Origin: Streptomyces sp. DSM 15324
GTDB taxonomy: Bacteria > Actinomycetota > Actinomycetes > Streptomycetales > Streptomycetaceae
NCBI RefSeq assembly: GCF_001514285.1
Contig: NZ_KQ949024.1
Location: 710,700 to 774,699 of the forward strand
Length of the DNA: 64,000 nt
Reading direction: 5' to 3'
Position 1 is the first letter of the stretch; each line of letters starts with the position of its first letter. Positions 18,422 through 26,846 of this stretch are shown piece after piece. Under the pieces are notes generated by a model. It was not told the DNA's origin, did not search any database, and saw only the letters and a program-made list of their open reading frames with translations. The translations under genes were made by a program, and so were the position numbers.

Positions 18422-19504
18422 ATGCCCGACCCGCCCCGCCCGGAGAACGGCACCACGCGCAGCACCTCGGCGACGATCTCCCCGAACATCCTGCGCTACC
18501 TCGGCCAGATCACGCAGGAGTACGGCGTCGACCTGCGCCCCGTGCTCTCGGACGTGGGGCTCACCGAGACCCTGATGCGCTCGGCGGCCCTGCGGGTCTC
18601 CTACCGGCAGGGCAGTTCCGTCATCCGGCGCGCCGTCGAGCTGACCGGTGACGAGCACCTGGGTCTGCGGGTCGGGGCCGCGCAGCACCTCACCGCGTGG
18701 GGGCTCCTCGGTTTCGCCATGCTCGCCGGCGACACCCTCCAGGTGGCCATCGAGACGGGTGTGCGGTTCCAGAACGTGTCCGGGGCCATGACCGTCTGGT
18801 CGGCCGGCCGGGAGGGCCCGGACTACGTGGTGCGGGCCGACCTGCCCGACCCGGTGGTCGACCCGAGCGTCGGCGTCTTCCTGGTCGAGGAGGCGTTCTC
18901 CAGCGTCGTCACCCTGGGCCGCCTCGCCGCCGGCAGCGGCCTCGCGCCGCAGGAGGTCCACTTCGCCTTCGCCGCCCCGCACGACGTCCGGCCGTTCCGC
19001 GAGCTCTTCCGCTGCCCCGTGTCCTTCGGCGCCGCCCGCAACCGTATGGTGGTGCCGCAGGCGTGGATCCACCGGCCGATGCCGGGCCGCGATCCCACCA
19101 CCTTCGCCTCGACGCTCGACCTGCTCGAAGCGCAGATGGCCTCGCGGCGCCGGCAGCAGGACCTCCTGGAAGTCCTGGAGATCTCCGTGGCGCAGGGCCT
19201 GCCGGTGGTCCCCTCCTTCGCCGAGCAGGCCCGCAGACACGCGTCCAGCGAACGCACCCTGCGCCGCCGCCTCGCCGAGTGCGGCACGTCCTACGAGGCG
19301 ATCGTCGACGGCGTCCGCCGCGAACGCGTCGAACAGCTCCTGCACCGCCCCCACCTCACGCTCCGCGAGGTGGCCCGCCAGGCCGGCTTCTCCGACGAAC
19401 GCGCCCTGCGCCGAGCGGTCCACCGCTGGCACGGCATGGCCCCCTTGCAACTGCGCGAGGACCTTTTGGCAGGTCAGCGCCGCTCCCCCGCGCTCGTTGA
19501 ATAG
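18422..19504 (+). CDS. AraC family regulator with arabinose-binding-like N-domain
   Basis: 360 residues. Residues 20-200 match the Arabinose_bd-type N-terminal domain of the OruR/ArgR-like AraC group (ISPNILRYLGQITQEYGVDL, VGAAQHLTAWGLLGFAMLAG). The C-terminal AraC DNA-binding domain is SEQ-like in position: SSERTLRRRLAECGTSYEAI and the second HTH VARQAGFSDERALRRAVHRW. Likely activator of the upstream FMO-SDR pair in response to their substrate. Confidence 0.9.
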   Translation: MPDPPRPENGTTRSTSATISPNILRYLGQITQEYGVDLRPVLSDVGLTETLMRSAALRVSYRQGSSVIRRAVELTGDEHLGLRVGAAQHLTAWGLLGFAMLAGDTLQVAIETGVRFQNVSGAMTVWSAGREGPDYVVRADLPDPVVDPSVGVFLVEEAFSSVVTLGRLAAGSGLAPQEVHFAFAAPHDVRPFRELFRCPVSFGAARNRMVVPQAWIHRPMPGRDPTTFASTLDLLEAQMASRRRQQDLLEVLEISVAQGLPVVPSFAEQARRHASSERTLRRRLAECGTSYEAIVDGVRRERVEQLLHRPHLTLREVARQAGFSDERALRRAVHRWHGMAPLQLREDLLAGQRRSPALVE

Positions 19505-19524
19505 GACGCCGCCCGAGTCGGCGG

Positions 19525-19815
19525 TCATGACGGTGTGAGCACCGCGCGGGCGAGTTCGCGTGCTTCCTTCGGGTCGACGGCTTTGAGGACGTTCTCGGCC
19601 GCCGCTCGGCAGTGCTCGGCCGTGACGCTCTCCACCAGGACGCCGACAGCCGGCACCGCCGCGGGCGCCATGGACAGGGAGGTGACCCCGAGTCCGACCA
19701 GGACGGCGGCGAGGAGCGGGTCGGCGGCTGCTTCGCCGCACACGCCCACAGGCTTGCCGAGCCGACGCCCGGCTTCGGCGGTCATCGCCACCAGCCGCAG
19801 GACCCCGACGGCAAG
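19525..19815 (-). pseudogene. 3' fragment of ptsI (PTS enzyme I)
   Basis: About 95 codons match only the C-terminus of phosphoenolpyruvate-protein phosphotransferase: VLRLVAMTAEAGRRLGKPVG, VCGEAAADPLLAAVLVGLG, VTSLSMAPAAVPAVG. The CGEAAAD segment carries the active-site cysteine region of enzyme I. A full gene needs ~555 codons. The fragment ends abruptly near 19815, where plus-strand sequence leading into the DUF397 gene begins, marking a recombination junction. Confidence 0.8.
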
Positions 19816-19902
19816 AAGTTCGCGTACACCGAGACGCAGGGGTCCAGCACGCCTCCACGAGAGTCCCTGGAGTTCGTCGGAAGGTTGCCGGGAGAGCAAT
19901 GA
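19806..19902 (+). pseudogene. 3' end of an unidentified gene upstream of DUF397
   Basis: An open frame (DGKKFAYTETQGS...PRESLEFVGRLPGEQ) ends in a TGA that overlaps the ATG of the DUF397 gene. DUF397 genes normally follow an XRE/DUF5753 regulator with exactly this coupling, so this may be the last ~30 codons of such a regulator cut off by the ptsI junction. Identification is weak. Confidence 0.35.
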
Positions 19903-20096
19903 ACACCGCTGAGTCCACGGCCGTCGCGTCCGGCCTCACCTGGTTCAAGAGCAGCTACAGCGGCGCGGAGGGCGGCGACTGCATCGAGGTCGCTGCCGAC
20001 GGCGCAACCGTGCACATCCGTGACTCCAAGACCGTGGCCGGGCCCGTCGTCCGTGTGTCACGCGAGGCGTGGGCCGGGTTCGTCGGGGAGGCCTGA
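19899..20096 (+). CDS. DUF397 domain-containing protein
   Basis: 65 residues: GLTWFKSSYSGAEGGDCIEV, a central VHIRDSKTVAGPVV and WAGFVGEA, the complete DUF397 pattern. These small actinobacterial proteins usually act with an adjacent XRE regulator in morphology or antibiotic control. Here the regulator is missing or truncated to ~30 codons, so the protein is orphaned. Confidence 0.9.
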   Translation: MNTAESTAVASGLTWFKSSYSGAEGGDCIEVAADGATVHIRDSKTVAGPVVRVSREAWAGFVGEA

Positions 20097-20185
20097 CGGG
20101 CGGGCCCCTTCACACGGTGCCCCCGCACGGTCCGTCGATAATCGAGGCGTCAGGGACGTTGAGGCCGACTGAGTGGGGTGGCAGG

Positions 20186-20851
20186 GTGATTCGGGTGCTC
20201 TTGGCGGACGACGAGGCGTTGATCCGCGCCGGAATCCGGTTCGTGCTCGAGGTCGCCGATGACATCGAGATCGTGGCCGAGGCGGACAACGGTGCCGGCG
20301 CCGTCGAGCTCGCTCGCAAACACCTCGTCGACGTGGCGCTGCTGGACATTCGCATGCCCGGCGTCGACGGGCTGGCCGCGGCCGCCGAGATGCGAAAGGT
20401 GGCACCGCGGACAAGCGTGGTCATGCTGACCACCTTCGGCGAGGAAGACCATGTCACCCGGGCGCTGCGCTGCGGCGCGGCGGGGTTTCTGCTCAAGGAC
20501 ACCCCGCCCGACGACCTGATCAGGGCTGTCCGGGTGGCGGCCGCCGGTGAGCCCATCCTCTCGCCCCGGGTCACCCAGCAGTTGATCGAACGCTACGTCG
20601 ACCGCGACCTGAGCCGGGCCGACGAGGCGCGGCGCCGCGTCGCGGCCCTGACCGACCGCGAGCGCGAGGTGCTGTGCCTGCTGCGTGAGGGCTCCTCGAA
20701 CGCGGAGATCGCCAAGGCGCTGCTCATCGGCGAAGGGACCGCCAAGTCTCACGTCAGTCGCATTCTCTCCGTCCTCGGCTGCACGAACCGGGTCCAGGCG
20801 GCCATCCTGGCGCACGACGCCGGAGTCCGTCCGCCGGACAGGCGTTCCTGA
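20186..20851 (+). CDS. NarL/LuxR-type response regulator
   Basis: 221 residues from GTG (VIRVLLADDEALIRAG). Receiver: Asp pair DD at 8-9, phosphoacceptor Asp54 (LLDIRMPG), Lys in LLKDTPPDDL. C-terminal LuxR HTH: LTDREREVLCLLREGSSNAE and AKSHVSRILSVLGCTNRVQA. No intact partner kinase is adjacent; the nearest candidate is the 3' fragment of a HisKA_3-type kinase at 22688-22975 on the opposite strand, which suggests a broken two-component pair (inference). Confidence 0.92.
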   Translation: MIRVLLADDEALIRAGIRFVLEVADDIEIVAEADNGAGAVELARKHLVDVALLDIRMPGVDGLAAAAEMRKVAPRTSVVMLTTFGEEDHVTRALRCGAAGFLLKDTPPDDLIRAVRVAAAGEPILSPRVTQQLIERYVDRDLSRADEARRRVAALTDREREVLCLLREGSSNAEIAKALLIGEGTAKSHVSRILSVLGCTNRVQAAILAHDAGVRPPDRRS

Positions 20852-20876
20852 ACCCACCGGGACCGGGCCTGCCGGT

Positions 20877-21746
20877 CTACGGTGCTCTGTTCGTCGAGGT
20901 GCTGGTCGAGGCCCAGGCCAGGAGCATCCGCAGGCCGTCGTGCGAGGGGCTGCCCGGCTCGGCGGCATACGTGATCAAGGCCTGATCAGGGTCGTCCGCT
21001 GCGCGCAGGGTCTCGTAGGCCAGTTCCAGATGGCCGACCACCGGATGGCGGAATCGCTTGGTTCCCGAGGTCTTGTCCTGCACCGGATGCTCAGCCCACC
21101 AGCGACGGAAGTCCTCGCTCTTCATCGACAGTTCGCCGATCAGGCTCGCCAACTGGGGGTCCTCGGGGTGCCGTCCCGCGTCCAGGTGGAGGTAGGCCAC
21201 GTTCTCGCGGGCGCAGGAGGTCCAGTCTGCGTACAGTTCCCGGGACGTCTCGTCGAGGAAGGTGATCCGGGCGATGTTGCGCTCGGCTCGGTCCAGGGCC
21301 GCGTAGTCGCCGAAGAGGGCGACCGCTGCCGTGTTCCAGGCCAGTATGTCCATGCGTCGGCCCATCACCATCGCCGGCATGTCCACCAGGTCGTCCAGCA
21401 ACCGCTGGAGCATGGGGCGTACGCGTTGCGGCCGGGCCTGGCGCCGGGGAGCGTGCCGGGCGGAGGGCTGTGGTCGGGCGAGGCGGTGCAGGTGCCGCGT
21501 GGCATCCCCGTCCAGACGAAGTGCGCGGGCGAGGGCGTCGAGCACCGCGCCCGAAGGGTTGGGCACGCGGCCCTGTTCCATCCGGGTGTAGTAGTCGACG
21601 CTTACTCCGGCGAGCTGCGCGATCTCCTCGCGGCGCAGGCCCGCGACCCGGCGCCGGCCTCCGAAGTCCGGCAGGGCAACGTCCTCGGGGTGCAGGAGGG
21701 AGCGGCGGGTGCGAAGAAACTCGCCCAGGCTGATCGCTGTGCTCAT
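20877..21746 (-). CDS. XRE family regulator with MmyB-like ligand domain
   Basis: 289 residues. N-terminal HTH RRVAGLRREEIAQLAGVSVD then YYTRMEQGRVPNPSGAVLDA, followed by the MmyB-like PAS-type domain (MPAMVMGRRMDILAWNTAAV, SCARENVAYLHLDAGRHPED, DFRRWWAEHPV, FRHPVVGHLELAYETL). Members bind fatty-acid-like ligands and often control an adjacent SDR gene, as here: the SDR gene lies just upstream on the same strand. Confidence 0.92.
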   Translation of the reverse strand: MSTAISLGEFLRTRRSLLHPEDVALPDFGGRRRVAGLRREEIAQLAGVSVDYYTRMEQGRVPNPSGAVLDALARALRLDGDATRHLHRLARPQPSARHAPRRQARPQRVRPMLQRLLDDLVDMPAMVMGRRMDILAWNTAAVALFGDYAALDRAERNIARITFLDETSRELYADWTSCARENVAYLHLDAGRHPEDPQLASLIGELSMKSEDFRRWWAEHPVQDKTSGTKRFRHPVVGHLELAYETLRAADDPDQALITYAAEPGSPSHDGLRMLLAWASTSTSTNRAP

Positions 21747-21771
21747 ACGACGATTGTGGCCGGTCGTGAGG

Positions 21772-21808
21772 GGTGGCTGCCTGGCCCTGCCGGGGCCAGG
21801 CAGCCACC
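21772..21808 (-). terminator. strong stem-loop after the SDR gene
   Basis: A perfect 15-bp stem: GGTGGCTGCCTGGCC (21772-21786) and its complement (21794-21808), with a 7-base loop, directly after the SDR stop and before the XRE gene on the same strand. The XRE gene therefore probably has its own promoter. Confidence 0.85.
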
Positions 21809-21816
21809 ACCCGCCG

Positions 21817-22611
21817 TCAGGAGGCGGGGACGGCGGTCACCAGGCCCCCGTCGACGACGATGTCCTGAGCGGTGATGTACGACGACCGCGGGGAGAGAAG
21901 GAAGGCCACGGTCTCGGCGATGTCCTGGGCCCGGCCGAGCCGCCTCAGCGGCACCTGGGCGCGGATGGCATCGTGCGAGGCGGGGTCCGGGTTGGCGGCG
22001 TCGAACATCTCGGTGACGATGTAGCCCGGGCTGATCGAATTGACCCGGATGCCGCGCTCGGCAAGATCACTGCCCAGCGTGCGGGCCAGATTGTGGACGG
22101 CGGCCTTGGTGGCCGCGTACACCGGTGCGACGGCCAGGCCCCGGTGCAGTGTCCACGAGGCGTTGAGCACGATGGAACCGCCACCCGCCGCCTCGAGCAG
22201 CGGCAGCACCTTCTGGACCGTGAAGAACACGCCCTTGAAGTTGACGTCGACACTGAGGTCGAAGTCCTGCTCGGTGAGCTCGCCACTGCGCCGGAACACT
22301 CCGACCCCGGCATTGGCGAACACCCCGTCCAGCCGTCCGTGGCGTTCACGGATCAGGGCGGCCAAGCGGTCGAGATCGGTGAGGCCGGCGGAGTCGGCCC
22401 GAACCGTGAACAGCCGGGCACCCTGGTCGGACACCTTGTCCAGTTGTTCGGCCGCGCGGTCGAGGCGGGCATCGTCACGGCCGGTGATGACGATGTCGGC
22501 GCCGGCTTCCAGGAGCAGGCGCGCGGTGGCCAGGCCCATCCCGCTGGTTCCGCCGGTGATCAGGACGACACGGTCGTGGAAGCCGGTCACATCGTTGTTG
22601 CTGTCGGTCAT
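21817..22611 (-). CDS. SDR family oxidoreductase
   Basis: 264 residues from ATG (MTDSNNDVTGF) with GAGG ten bases upstream; a GTG two codons earlier is possible. Motifs: ITGGTSGMGLATARLLLEAG, ITGRDDARL (Arg after strand 2 suggests NADP(H)), FANAGVG, catalytic Ser in VLNASWTL, YAATKAAVH (Tyr-Lys), and the C-terminal ITAQDIVVDGGLV typical of FabG-like enzymes. Likely regulated by the XRE protein next to it. Confidence 0.92.
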   Translation of the reverse strand: MTDSNNDVTGFHDRVVLITGGTSGMGLATARLLLEAGADIVITGRDDARLDRAAEQLDKVSDQGARLFTVRADSAGLTDLDRLAALIRERHGRLDGVFANAGVGVFRRSGELTEQDFDLSVDVNFKGVFFTVQKVLPLLEAAGGGSIVLNASWTLHRGLAVAPVYAATKAAVHNLARTLGSDLAERGIRVNSISPGYIVTEMFDAANPDPASHDAIRAQVPLRRLGRAQDIAETVAFLLSPRSSYITAQDIVVDGGLVTAVPAS

Positions 22612-22687
22612 GACCACAGCCTCGCCCCCGGCCTTCGGGCCAACCAGACCCGGAACAACCTGGGTCGCCCAGAGCCCCCTTCTTTCG

Positions 22688-22975
22688 TCACGTGGGAGTC
22701 TGACCGGTGGTCGTACTCATGGTGACCGGGCTTCCCTGACGCAGCGGAAGCTCGGCGGTGAGGACGTGGTCGCCGGTGAGCGGGTCCGTGCCGGCGGTGA
22801 AGTCGCCACCGGCCAGGCGCGCGCGTTCGCCCAGGCCGGCCAGCCCCAGGCCGCTGCTGGGCGGTGGGACGGCGGGCGGGCGGGCGGCGTTGCGTACCTC
22901 GATGGTGAGTCGTTCGGTGTCGACGGCGACGGTCAGCCGCCTGCCGGCCGGCCAGACCGGTCTTGCGGCCGAGGT
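22688..22975 (-). pseudogene. 3' fragment of a HisKA_3-type sensor kinase
   Basis: The minus strand reads VAVDTERLTIEVRNAARPP, then SGLGLAGLGERARLAGGDF and TAELPLRQGSPVTMS before a TGA at 22688-22690. This is the end of a NarL-partner kinase ATPase domain: the strand before the D-box and the G-box (GLGLxGLxERA). No start or histidine-containing domain is present; upstream sequence is replaced at about 22975 by the 90-bp repeat. It could once have paired with the LuxR regulator at 20186. Confidence 0.8.
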
Positions 22976-23053
22976 CGCCGGTCCGGGCGCCCTGACGCGT
23001 CTGCCGAGCTTCCGGATCGCCCCCTCCGAATGGCAGAGGAGGCCGAGCCGATC
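22964..23053 (+). repeat. 90-bp repeat, left copy of an inverted pair
   Basis: Starts TGCGGCCGAGGTCGCCGG and ends GGCCGAGCCGATC. Matches the reverse complement of 26087-26177 with seven mismatches and one indel (about 91% identity). Contains an internal dyad, CCTCCGAATGGCAGAGG. The kinase fragment abuts its outer side. Confidence 0.9.
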
Positions 23054-23097
23054 AGCCTCGGCGGGTCACTCGGCGGGCAGGCGTCGCACCGGCCCGG

Positions 23098-24381
23098 TCA
23101 GACCGGATCTTTTGGTCCGCGGGCCGGCCGGCCTGTCGGGCTGTTCGGTCCGTCCGGTGCGGTGATGCGGAACGACAGGTGCGCACCGCGCGGTGTGTCC
23201 TGGACCGTGAGGGTTCCTCCGTGGGCGGTGGCGATGTCGCGGGCGATGGCCAGGCCGAGCCCCGATCCGCCCGCGTCACGGGCCCGGGCCTCGTCCAGGC
23301 GGTGGAAGCGCTGGAACACCCGTTCACGGGAGGCGGCCGGGATGCCCGGGCCGTCGTCGATGACGTCGAGCCCGTCGGCCGTGACGCGGATGGTGACCTG
23401 GCAGGCGGCGTGGCGGACCGCGTTGGCGACGAGGTTGGCGACCATGCGTTCCAGGTGCGAGCGGGAGCCGGTCACCACGACGTCGGACTCCAGCTCCAGC
23501 GCGATCCTCACGGGGGCCGGGCGTGCGGCGGCCTCGGCCGCGACCTGTGCCAGATCGACCTCGGTGCCGATCAGTGGTTCGCCGCCGTCGAGCCGGGCGA
23601 GGAGCAGCAGATCACCGGTCAGCTTTTTGATGCGGGCCACGTCGGTGAGTGCTTCGGTGACGAGGTCGGGTGCCTGTGGCATCCCGAGTTCGAGCCGGGC
23701 GCTCAGCGTGGCGACGGGGTTGCGCAGTTCGTGGGCGGCGTCGGCGACGAACTGCTTGTGCCGCTCGACCGCGGACTCCAGCTGGCCCAGGGTGACGTTC
23801 ATGGTCCGGGCCAGGCGTGCCACCTCGTCGCGGGTCACGGGCTCGGGCACACGACGGTGGAGGTTCTTGGCGGTGATGTCGGCGAAGGTGGACCTGATCG
23901 ATTCCACGGGGGCGAGCACCCGGCCCATCAACTGCCATGTCATCACGGCCATCAGCACCACCAACGCCGGGACCCCCACCAGGAGCAACTGCTCGAGCAC
24001 GCCGAGGGCGTTTTGCACGGGGGCCAGCGAGACCCGGGCCTTCACCGTCACCGGGCCGTCGGTGGTGTGCACCACCGTGGTGGCGGTCGCGTAGCCCCCG
24101 GCCAGGACCACCTTCTCCTCGCCCGGGGCGGCGCCGTTCCCGCTCTTGTCCGGTGTCGGCTCTGCGCTGCCCTCCTCGCCGGGTGGAGCCGCGAGGACGG
24201 GCGGTTCCTCGTGGAGTGCCGCGGCACTGGCCCTGACCTTCCGGGTGGCCTCGTCCGCGACGTCGCCCTGCAGACTGTCGCGCAACGTGAGGATCAGCAC
24301 GAGGGAGGCCGCGGTCAGCACCGTGGCGACCATGACGGACGCGGCCAGCGTCACCCGCGTCCGCACCGACAGCCGGTTCAC
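23098..24381 (-). CDS. sensor histidine kinase (EnvZ/CseC-type)
   Basis: 427 residues from GTG, overlapping the response regulator stop (GTGA). TM1 about 10-33, an extracytoplasmic loop of ~95 residues with a low-complexity acidic stretch, TM2 131-152, HAMP to about 205. HisKA FVADAAHELRNPVATL puts the phosphorylated His at 217. ATPase boxes: N (LVANAVRHA), G1 (DDGPGIP), F (FQRFHRLDEA), G2 (GSGLGLAIA). Forms a two-component system with the gene upstream and probably senses an envelope signal, perhaps through the divergent lipoprotein. Confidence 0.93.
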   Translation of the reverse strand: MNRLSVRTRVTLAASVMVATVLTAASLVLILTLRDSLQGDVADEATRKVRASAAALHEEPPVLAAPPGEEGSAEPTPDKSGNGAAPGEEKVVLAGGYATATTVVHTTDGPVTVKARVSLAPVQNALGVLEQLLLVGVPALVVLMAVMTWQLMGRVLAPVESIRSTFADITAKNLHRRVPEPVTRDEVARLARTMNVTLGQLESAVERHKQFVADAAHELRNPVATLSARLELGMPQAPDLVTEALTDVARIKKLTGDLLLLARLDGGEPLIGTEVDLAQVAAEAAARPAPVRIALELESDVVVTGSRSHLERMVANLVANAVRHAACQVTIRVTADGLDVIDDGPGIPAASRERVFQRFHRLDEARARDAGGSGLGLAIARDIATAHGGTLTVQDTPRGAHLSFRITAPDGPNSPTGRPARGPKDPV

Positions 24382-25049
24382 GGAAGTTCCAGGAGATAGC
24401 CGCTGCCCCGGACGGTCGTCAGGGTGCGGACTCCGAACGGCGCGTCGATCTTGCGGCGCAGGGCACTGATGTAGACCTCGACGATGTTGGGATCGCCCTC
24501 GAAGGCGAAGTCCCAGGCGTGCTGGAGCAGTTCCGCCTTGGTCACCACCTGGCCGGCCCTGCGGCACAGCAGATGCAGCACCGCGAACTCCTTGGGAGTC
24601 AGCGCTATGTGTACGCCGCCGCGCCGGGCGCACGCCGCCGCCGGGTCCACCTGTAGATCCCCCACCTCGATGACGGCGGGCCGTTCCTGCGCCCCGCGGC
24701 GGACGAGCGCCCGCAGCCGCGCCAGCAGCACCGCGAAGGAGAACGGTTTGGCCAGGTAGTCGTCCGCGCCGCTGTCCAACGACTGGACCTCGTCGAGTTC
24801 ACCGTCCATCGCGGTCAGCATCATGATCGGTGTCCAGTTACCGGCTTCGCGCAGCTTCCGGCACACGGCGAAGCCGTTGAGGCCTGGCAGCATCACGTCC
24901 AGCACGATCGCGTCGTACCGGTGCTCACCGGCCATCCAGACAGCCTCACTGCCGTCACCGACCACGTCCACGGCGAAACCCTTGTCCACCAGTCCGGACT
25001 TGATGACGTCGGCGAGTCGTTGTTCATCCTCGACCAGAAGCAGGCGCAT
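24378..25049 (-). CDS. OmpR-family response regulator
   Basis: About 223 residues from MRLLLVEDEQRLAD; an in-frame ATG six codons upstream (25067) is the alternative. Receiver with phosphoacceptor Asp51 (VLDVMLPG), Thr in MMLTAMDG and Lys in YLAKPFSF. C-terminal winged helix: LTPKEFAVLHLLCRRAGQVV, NIVEVYISALRRKID and the wing VRGSGYLLELP. It precedes the kinase gene with a GTGA overlap. Direct repeats just upstream are plausible binding sites. Confidence 0.93.
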   Translation of the reverse strand: MRLLLVEDEQRLADVIKSGLVDKGFAVDVVGDGSEAVWMAGEHRYDAIVLDVMLPGLNGFAVCRKLREAGNWTPIMMLTAMDGELDEVQSLDSGADDYLAKPFSFAVLLARLRALVRRGAQERPAVIEVGDLQVDPAAACARRGGVHIALTPKEFAVLHLLCRRAGQVVTKAELLQHAWDFAFEGDPNIVEVYISALRRKIDAPFGVRTLTTVRGSGYLLELP

Positions 25050-25071
25050 CCGCTCAGTTTCCGCCATGCGA

Positions 25072-25120
25072 CCTGAAGAAATCCTGAAGACGCCCCTCAG
25101 GAAGGTTTCAGGTGCGGCAC
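25072..25120. promoter_or_regulatory. direct-repeat operator candidates in the divergent promoter
   Basis: CCTGAAG occurs at 25072 and 25083, an 11-bp step that puts both on one face of the helix as OmpR/PhoB-type regulators require. The complementary words CTCAGG and TTTCAGG follow at 25106-25122. The region lies between the divergent response regulator and lipoprotein genes, so one protein could control both. Confidence 0.6.
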
Positions 25121-25135
25121 GGAAAGCTGGCCGCC

Positions 25136-26071
25136 ATGAACACGACCCCAAACTCCCGTGTCAGGCGTCAAGCGGCGGCCGGTGCTCTCGCTGCCCTCGT
25201 GCTCGCCGGATGCGGGACCAGCGTGGCCGCCACGGACCCGGACGGGCACAAGGCCTCGCCGCAGGCCCTCTCCGGTATCTGCGCGGCCTCCACGCAGCGA
25301 AACGGCATCGTGCACTGTACGGAACTGTTCGCGGGAAAGAAGCCGATCCGACTGCCCGGCGACCCGTCCCGCACACAGCGCTACGGAGCCATCAAGCGCG
25401 ACGGATCGAAGTTCCACACCCGCGGCGGCGATCTGCCGCTCTCCGCCGCCGTCACCAAGCAGTTGGAGGCGGCAGCAGCGGGTCGCGGTATGGCCGACAA
25501 GAGCCGCACCGCCTACGCGAACACGATCTACCTCGCGGTGGTCTCCCGGGGCACCGTCACCAGGATCGAACCGGTCGCGGACATCGAGGAGAACGCCGTC
25601 CTCCGTGCCGCCTTCGCCGGGCGGGCCATGGAGGGCACCATCGGTGTCCGCACCCGACAGGGCGACTACGCCTCCGCCGCCACTCTCCCCGTCCGTATCG
25701 AATTCGCCACGTCACCGGTCCGCGGGGCACTGACCGGAAAGATCACCAACGCCACCAGGGCCGTCCGGAGCGCCAAGGGCCCCTGCTTCGCCCCGCTCAA
25801 CCGCACCCGGGCAAATCCTCTCGTCGCGGGATTCACCGCCGACATCGCCATCCAGCGGGTCGCCTCCATGCATGCGCCGTTCAACGACGAACTCGTCCTC
25901 CAGTGGTCAAGCGGCATGAGCAACATGGGCGCCGCGTACTACCCGAGCATCGCGACCCTGCTCGGCGGGGATCCCCTCGGCCGGACCTGGGAGACGATTC
26001 TCCACGGAACACCGTCGGCCGGCCCGTCCGTCGACCTCCGCCTCGTCAGCGGCGGCGGCGCAACCTGCTGA
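25136..26071 (+). CDS. secreted lipoprotein of unknown function
   Basis: 311 residues, start chosen for GGAAAG nine bases upstream. The signal peptide runs to the lipobox LVLAGC (Cys26). I do not recognise the mature domain. It has four further Cys residues (SGICAAS, IVHCTE, KGPCFAP and the C-terminal GGGATC), which could form disulfides outside the cell, and a mixed alpha/beta composition. Divergent from the two-component genes, it is a candidate target or accessory sensor of that system. The cassette is enclosed by the 90-bp inverted repeats. Confidence 0.7.
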   Translation: MNTTPNSRVRRQAAAGALAALVLAGCGTSVAATDPDGHKASPQALSGICAASTQRNGIVHCTELFAGKKPIRLPGDPSRTQRYGAIKRDGSKFHTRGGDLPLSAAVTKQLEAAAAGRGMADKSRTAYANTIYLAVVSRGTVTRIEPVADIEENAVLRAAFAGRAMEGTIGVRTRQGDYASAATLPVRIEFATSPVRGALTGKITNATRAVRSAKGPCFAPLNRTRANPLVAGFTADIAIQRVASMHAPFNDELVLQWSSGMSNMGAAYYPSIATLLGGDPLGRTWETILHGTPSAGPSVDLRLVSGGGATC

Positions 26072-26086
26072 CCACATGGCTCGGCC

Positions 26087-26177
26087 GATCGGCTCGGCGT
26101 CCTCCGCCGTTCGGAGGGGGGCGGTCCGGAAGCTCGGCAGACGCGTCACGGCGCCCGGACCGGCGGCCTTGGCCGCA
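26087..26177 (-). repeat. 90-bp repeat, right copy of an inverted pair
   Basis: Reverse complement of the 22964-23053 copy at about 91% identity, with the internal dyad CCTCCGAACGGCGGAGG (perfect six-base arms). The truncated peptidase reading frame begins at its outer end. Confidence 0.9.
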
Positions 26178-26662
26178 TGACTCGGACAGCCATCTCGCAC
26201 CGAACGCCCCCTCCGCGGCACGCGGCACCGGCTACGTACGCGGTCGCGACCGCCGCCGCCCTGCTGGCAGCCCTCCTCACCCCGGCGGCGGCCCACGCCG
26301 CCCCCGCCCCGAAGGAGAGCCGGCCGGTCTACTCCTACACCCGGGCCGTCCGTGAGTCCGTCTGGGTGGACACCGGCCTCGACGGCGACGGCGACCGGAG
26401 GAAGGACAGGGTCGCCGCCGACATCGTCCGCCCCCGCGAACCCGCCCGGGTGGGCCGCAAGGTGCCCGTCATCATGGACGCCAGCCCGTACACCCCGACG
26501 CTCACCCTGGACCTCGCCCGTACGTCGGTTCACCTGCCGCTCCTCGGCGGCGCCGCCGCGTTCGCCCGCGCCACCTCGGGCGGTACGTCCACGGCGTCCG
26601 AGGCCACGGTCCTGGACGGCGTGCGGGCACCGCACCCCGCCCAGCGCGCACCGGGCAACTGA
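26177..26662 (+). pseudogene. 5' fragment of an X-prolyl dipeptidyl aminopeptidase gene
   Basis: 161 codons: a signal peptide (ALLAALLTPAAAHAAPAPK), then VRESVWVDTGLDGDGDRRKD and RVAADIVRPREPARVGRKVP and VIMDASPY, the start of the PepX/CocE-like secreted peptidase domain. Normal proteins continue for ~450 more residues with the Ser-Asp-His catalytic set; here the match stops after MDASPY and unrelated sequence runs to a stop. No catalytic residue remains. No good ribosome site is visible. Confidence 0.75.
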
Positions 26663-26770
26663 CCGGCCCGGGCGCCGGGACGCGTCACGGAAGGCCGCCA
26701 CGCGCACCTTCCCGGTGAGGCAGCCGCCCTCGGGGACGCTGATGAGCGCCATGCATCACGGCGTCCCCAA

Positions 26771-26806
26771 CCGGCATTGGACCGCGCAGGAGCCGGTCAC
26801 CAATAG
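26771..26806 (+). promoter_or_regulatory. promoter of the hydroxyquinol operon with shared 12-bp element
   Basis: CCGGCATTGGAC (26771-26782) contains a -35-like TTGGAC, followed after 18 bp by CAATAG (26801-26806). The same 12 bases, with an identically spaced CAACAC, occur at 31240 upstream of the flavin monooxygenase operon. Both operons flank one LysR gene. Confidence 0.65.
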
Positions 26807-26846
26807 TGCTGGGCATGGGCGCAGATGCCGTGACGGAGGTTCGCCG

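Noticed and set aside
25907..26752. 281-codon minus-strand frame over the lipoprotein end and right repeat
   Set aside because: It reads through the repeat and the peptidase fragment with no domain match; low-complexity shadow frame.
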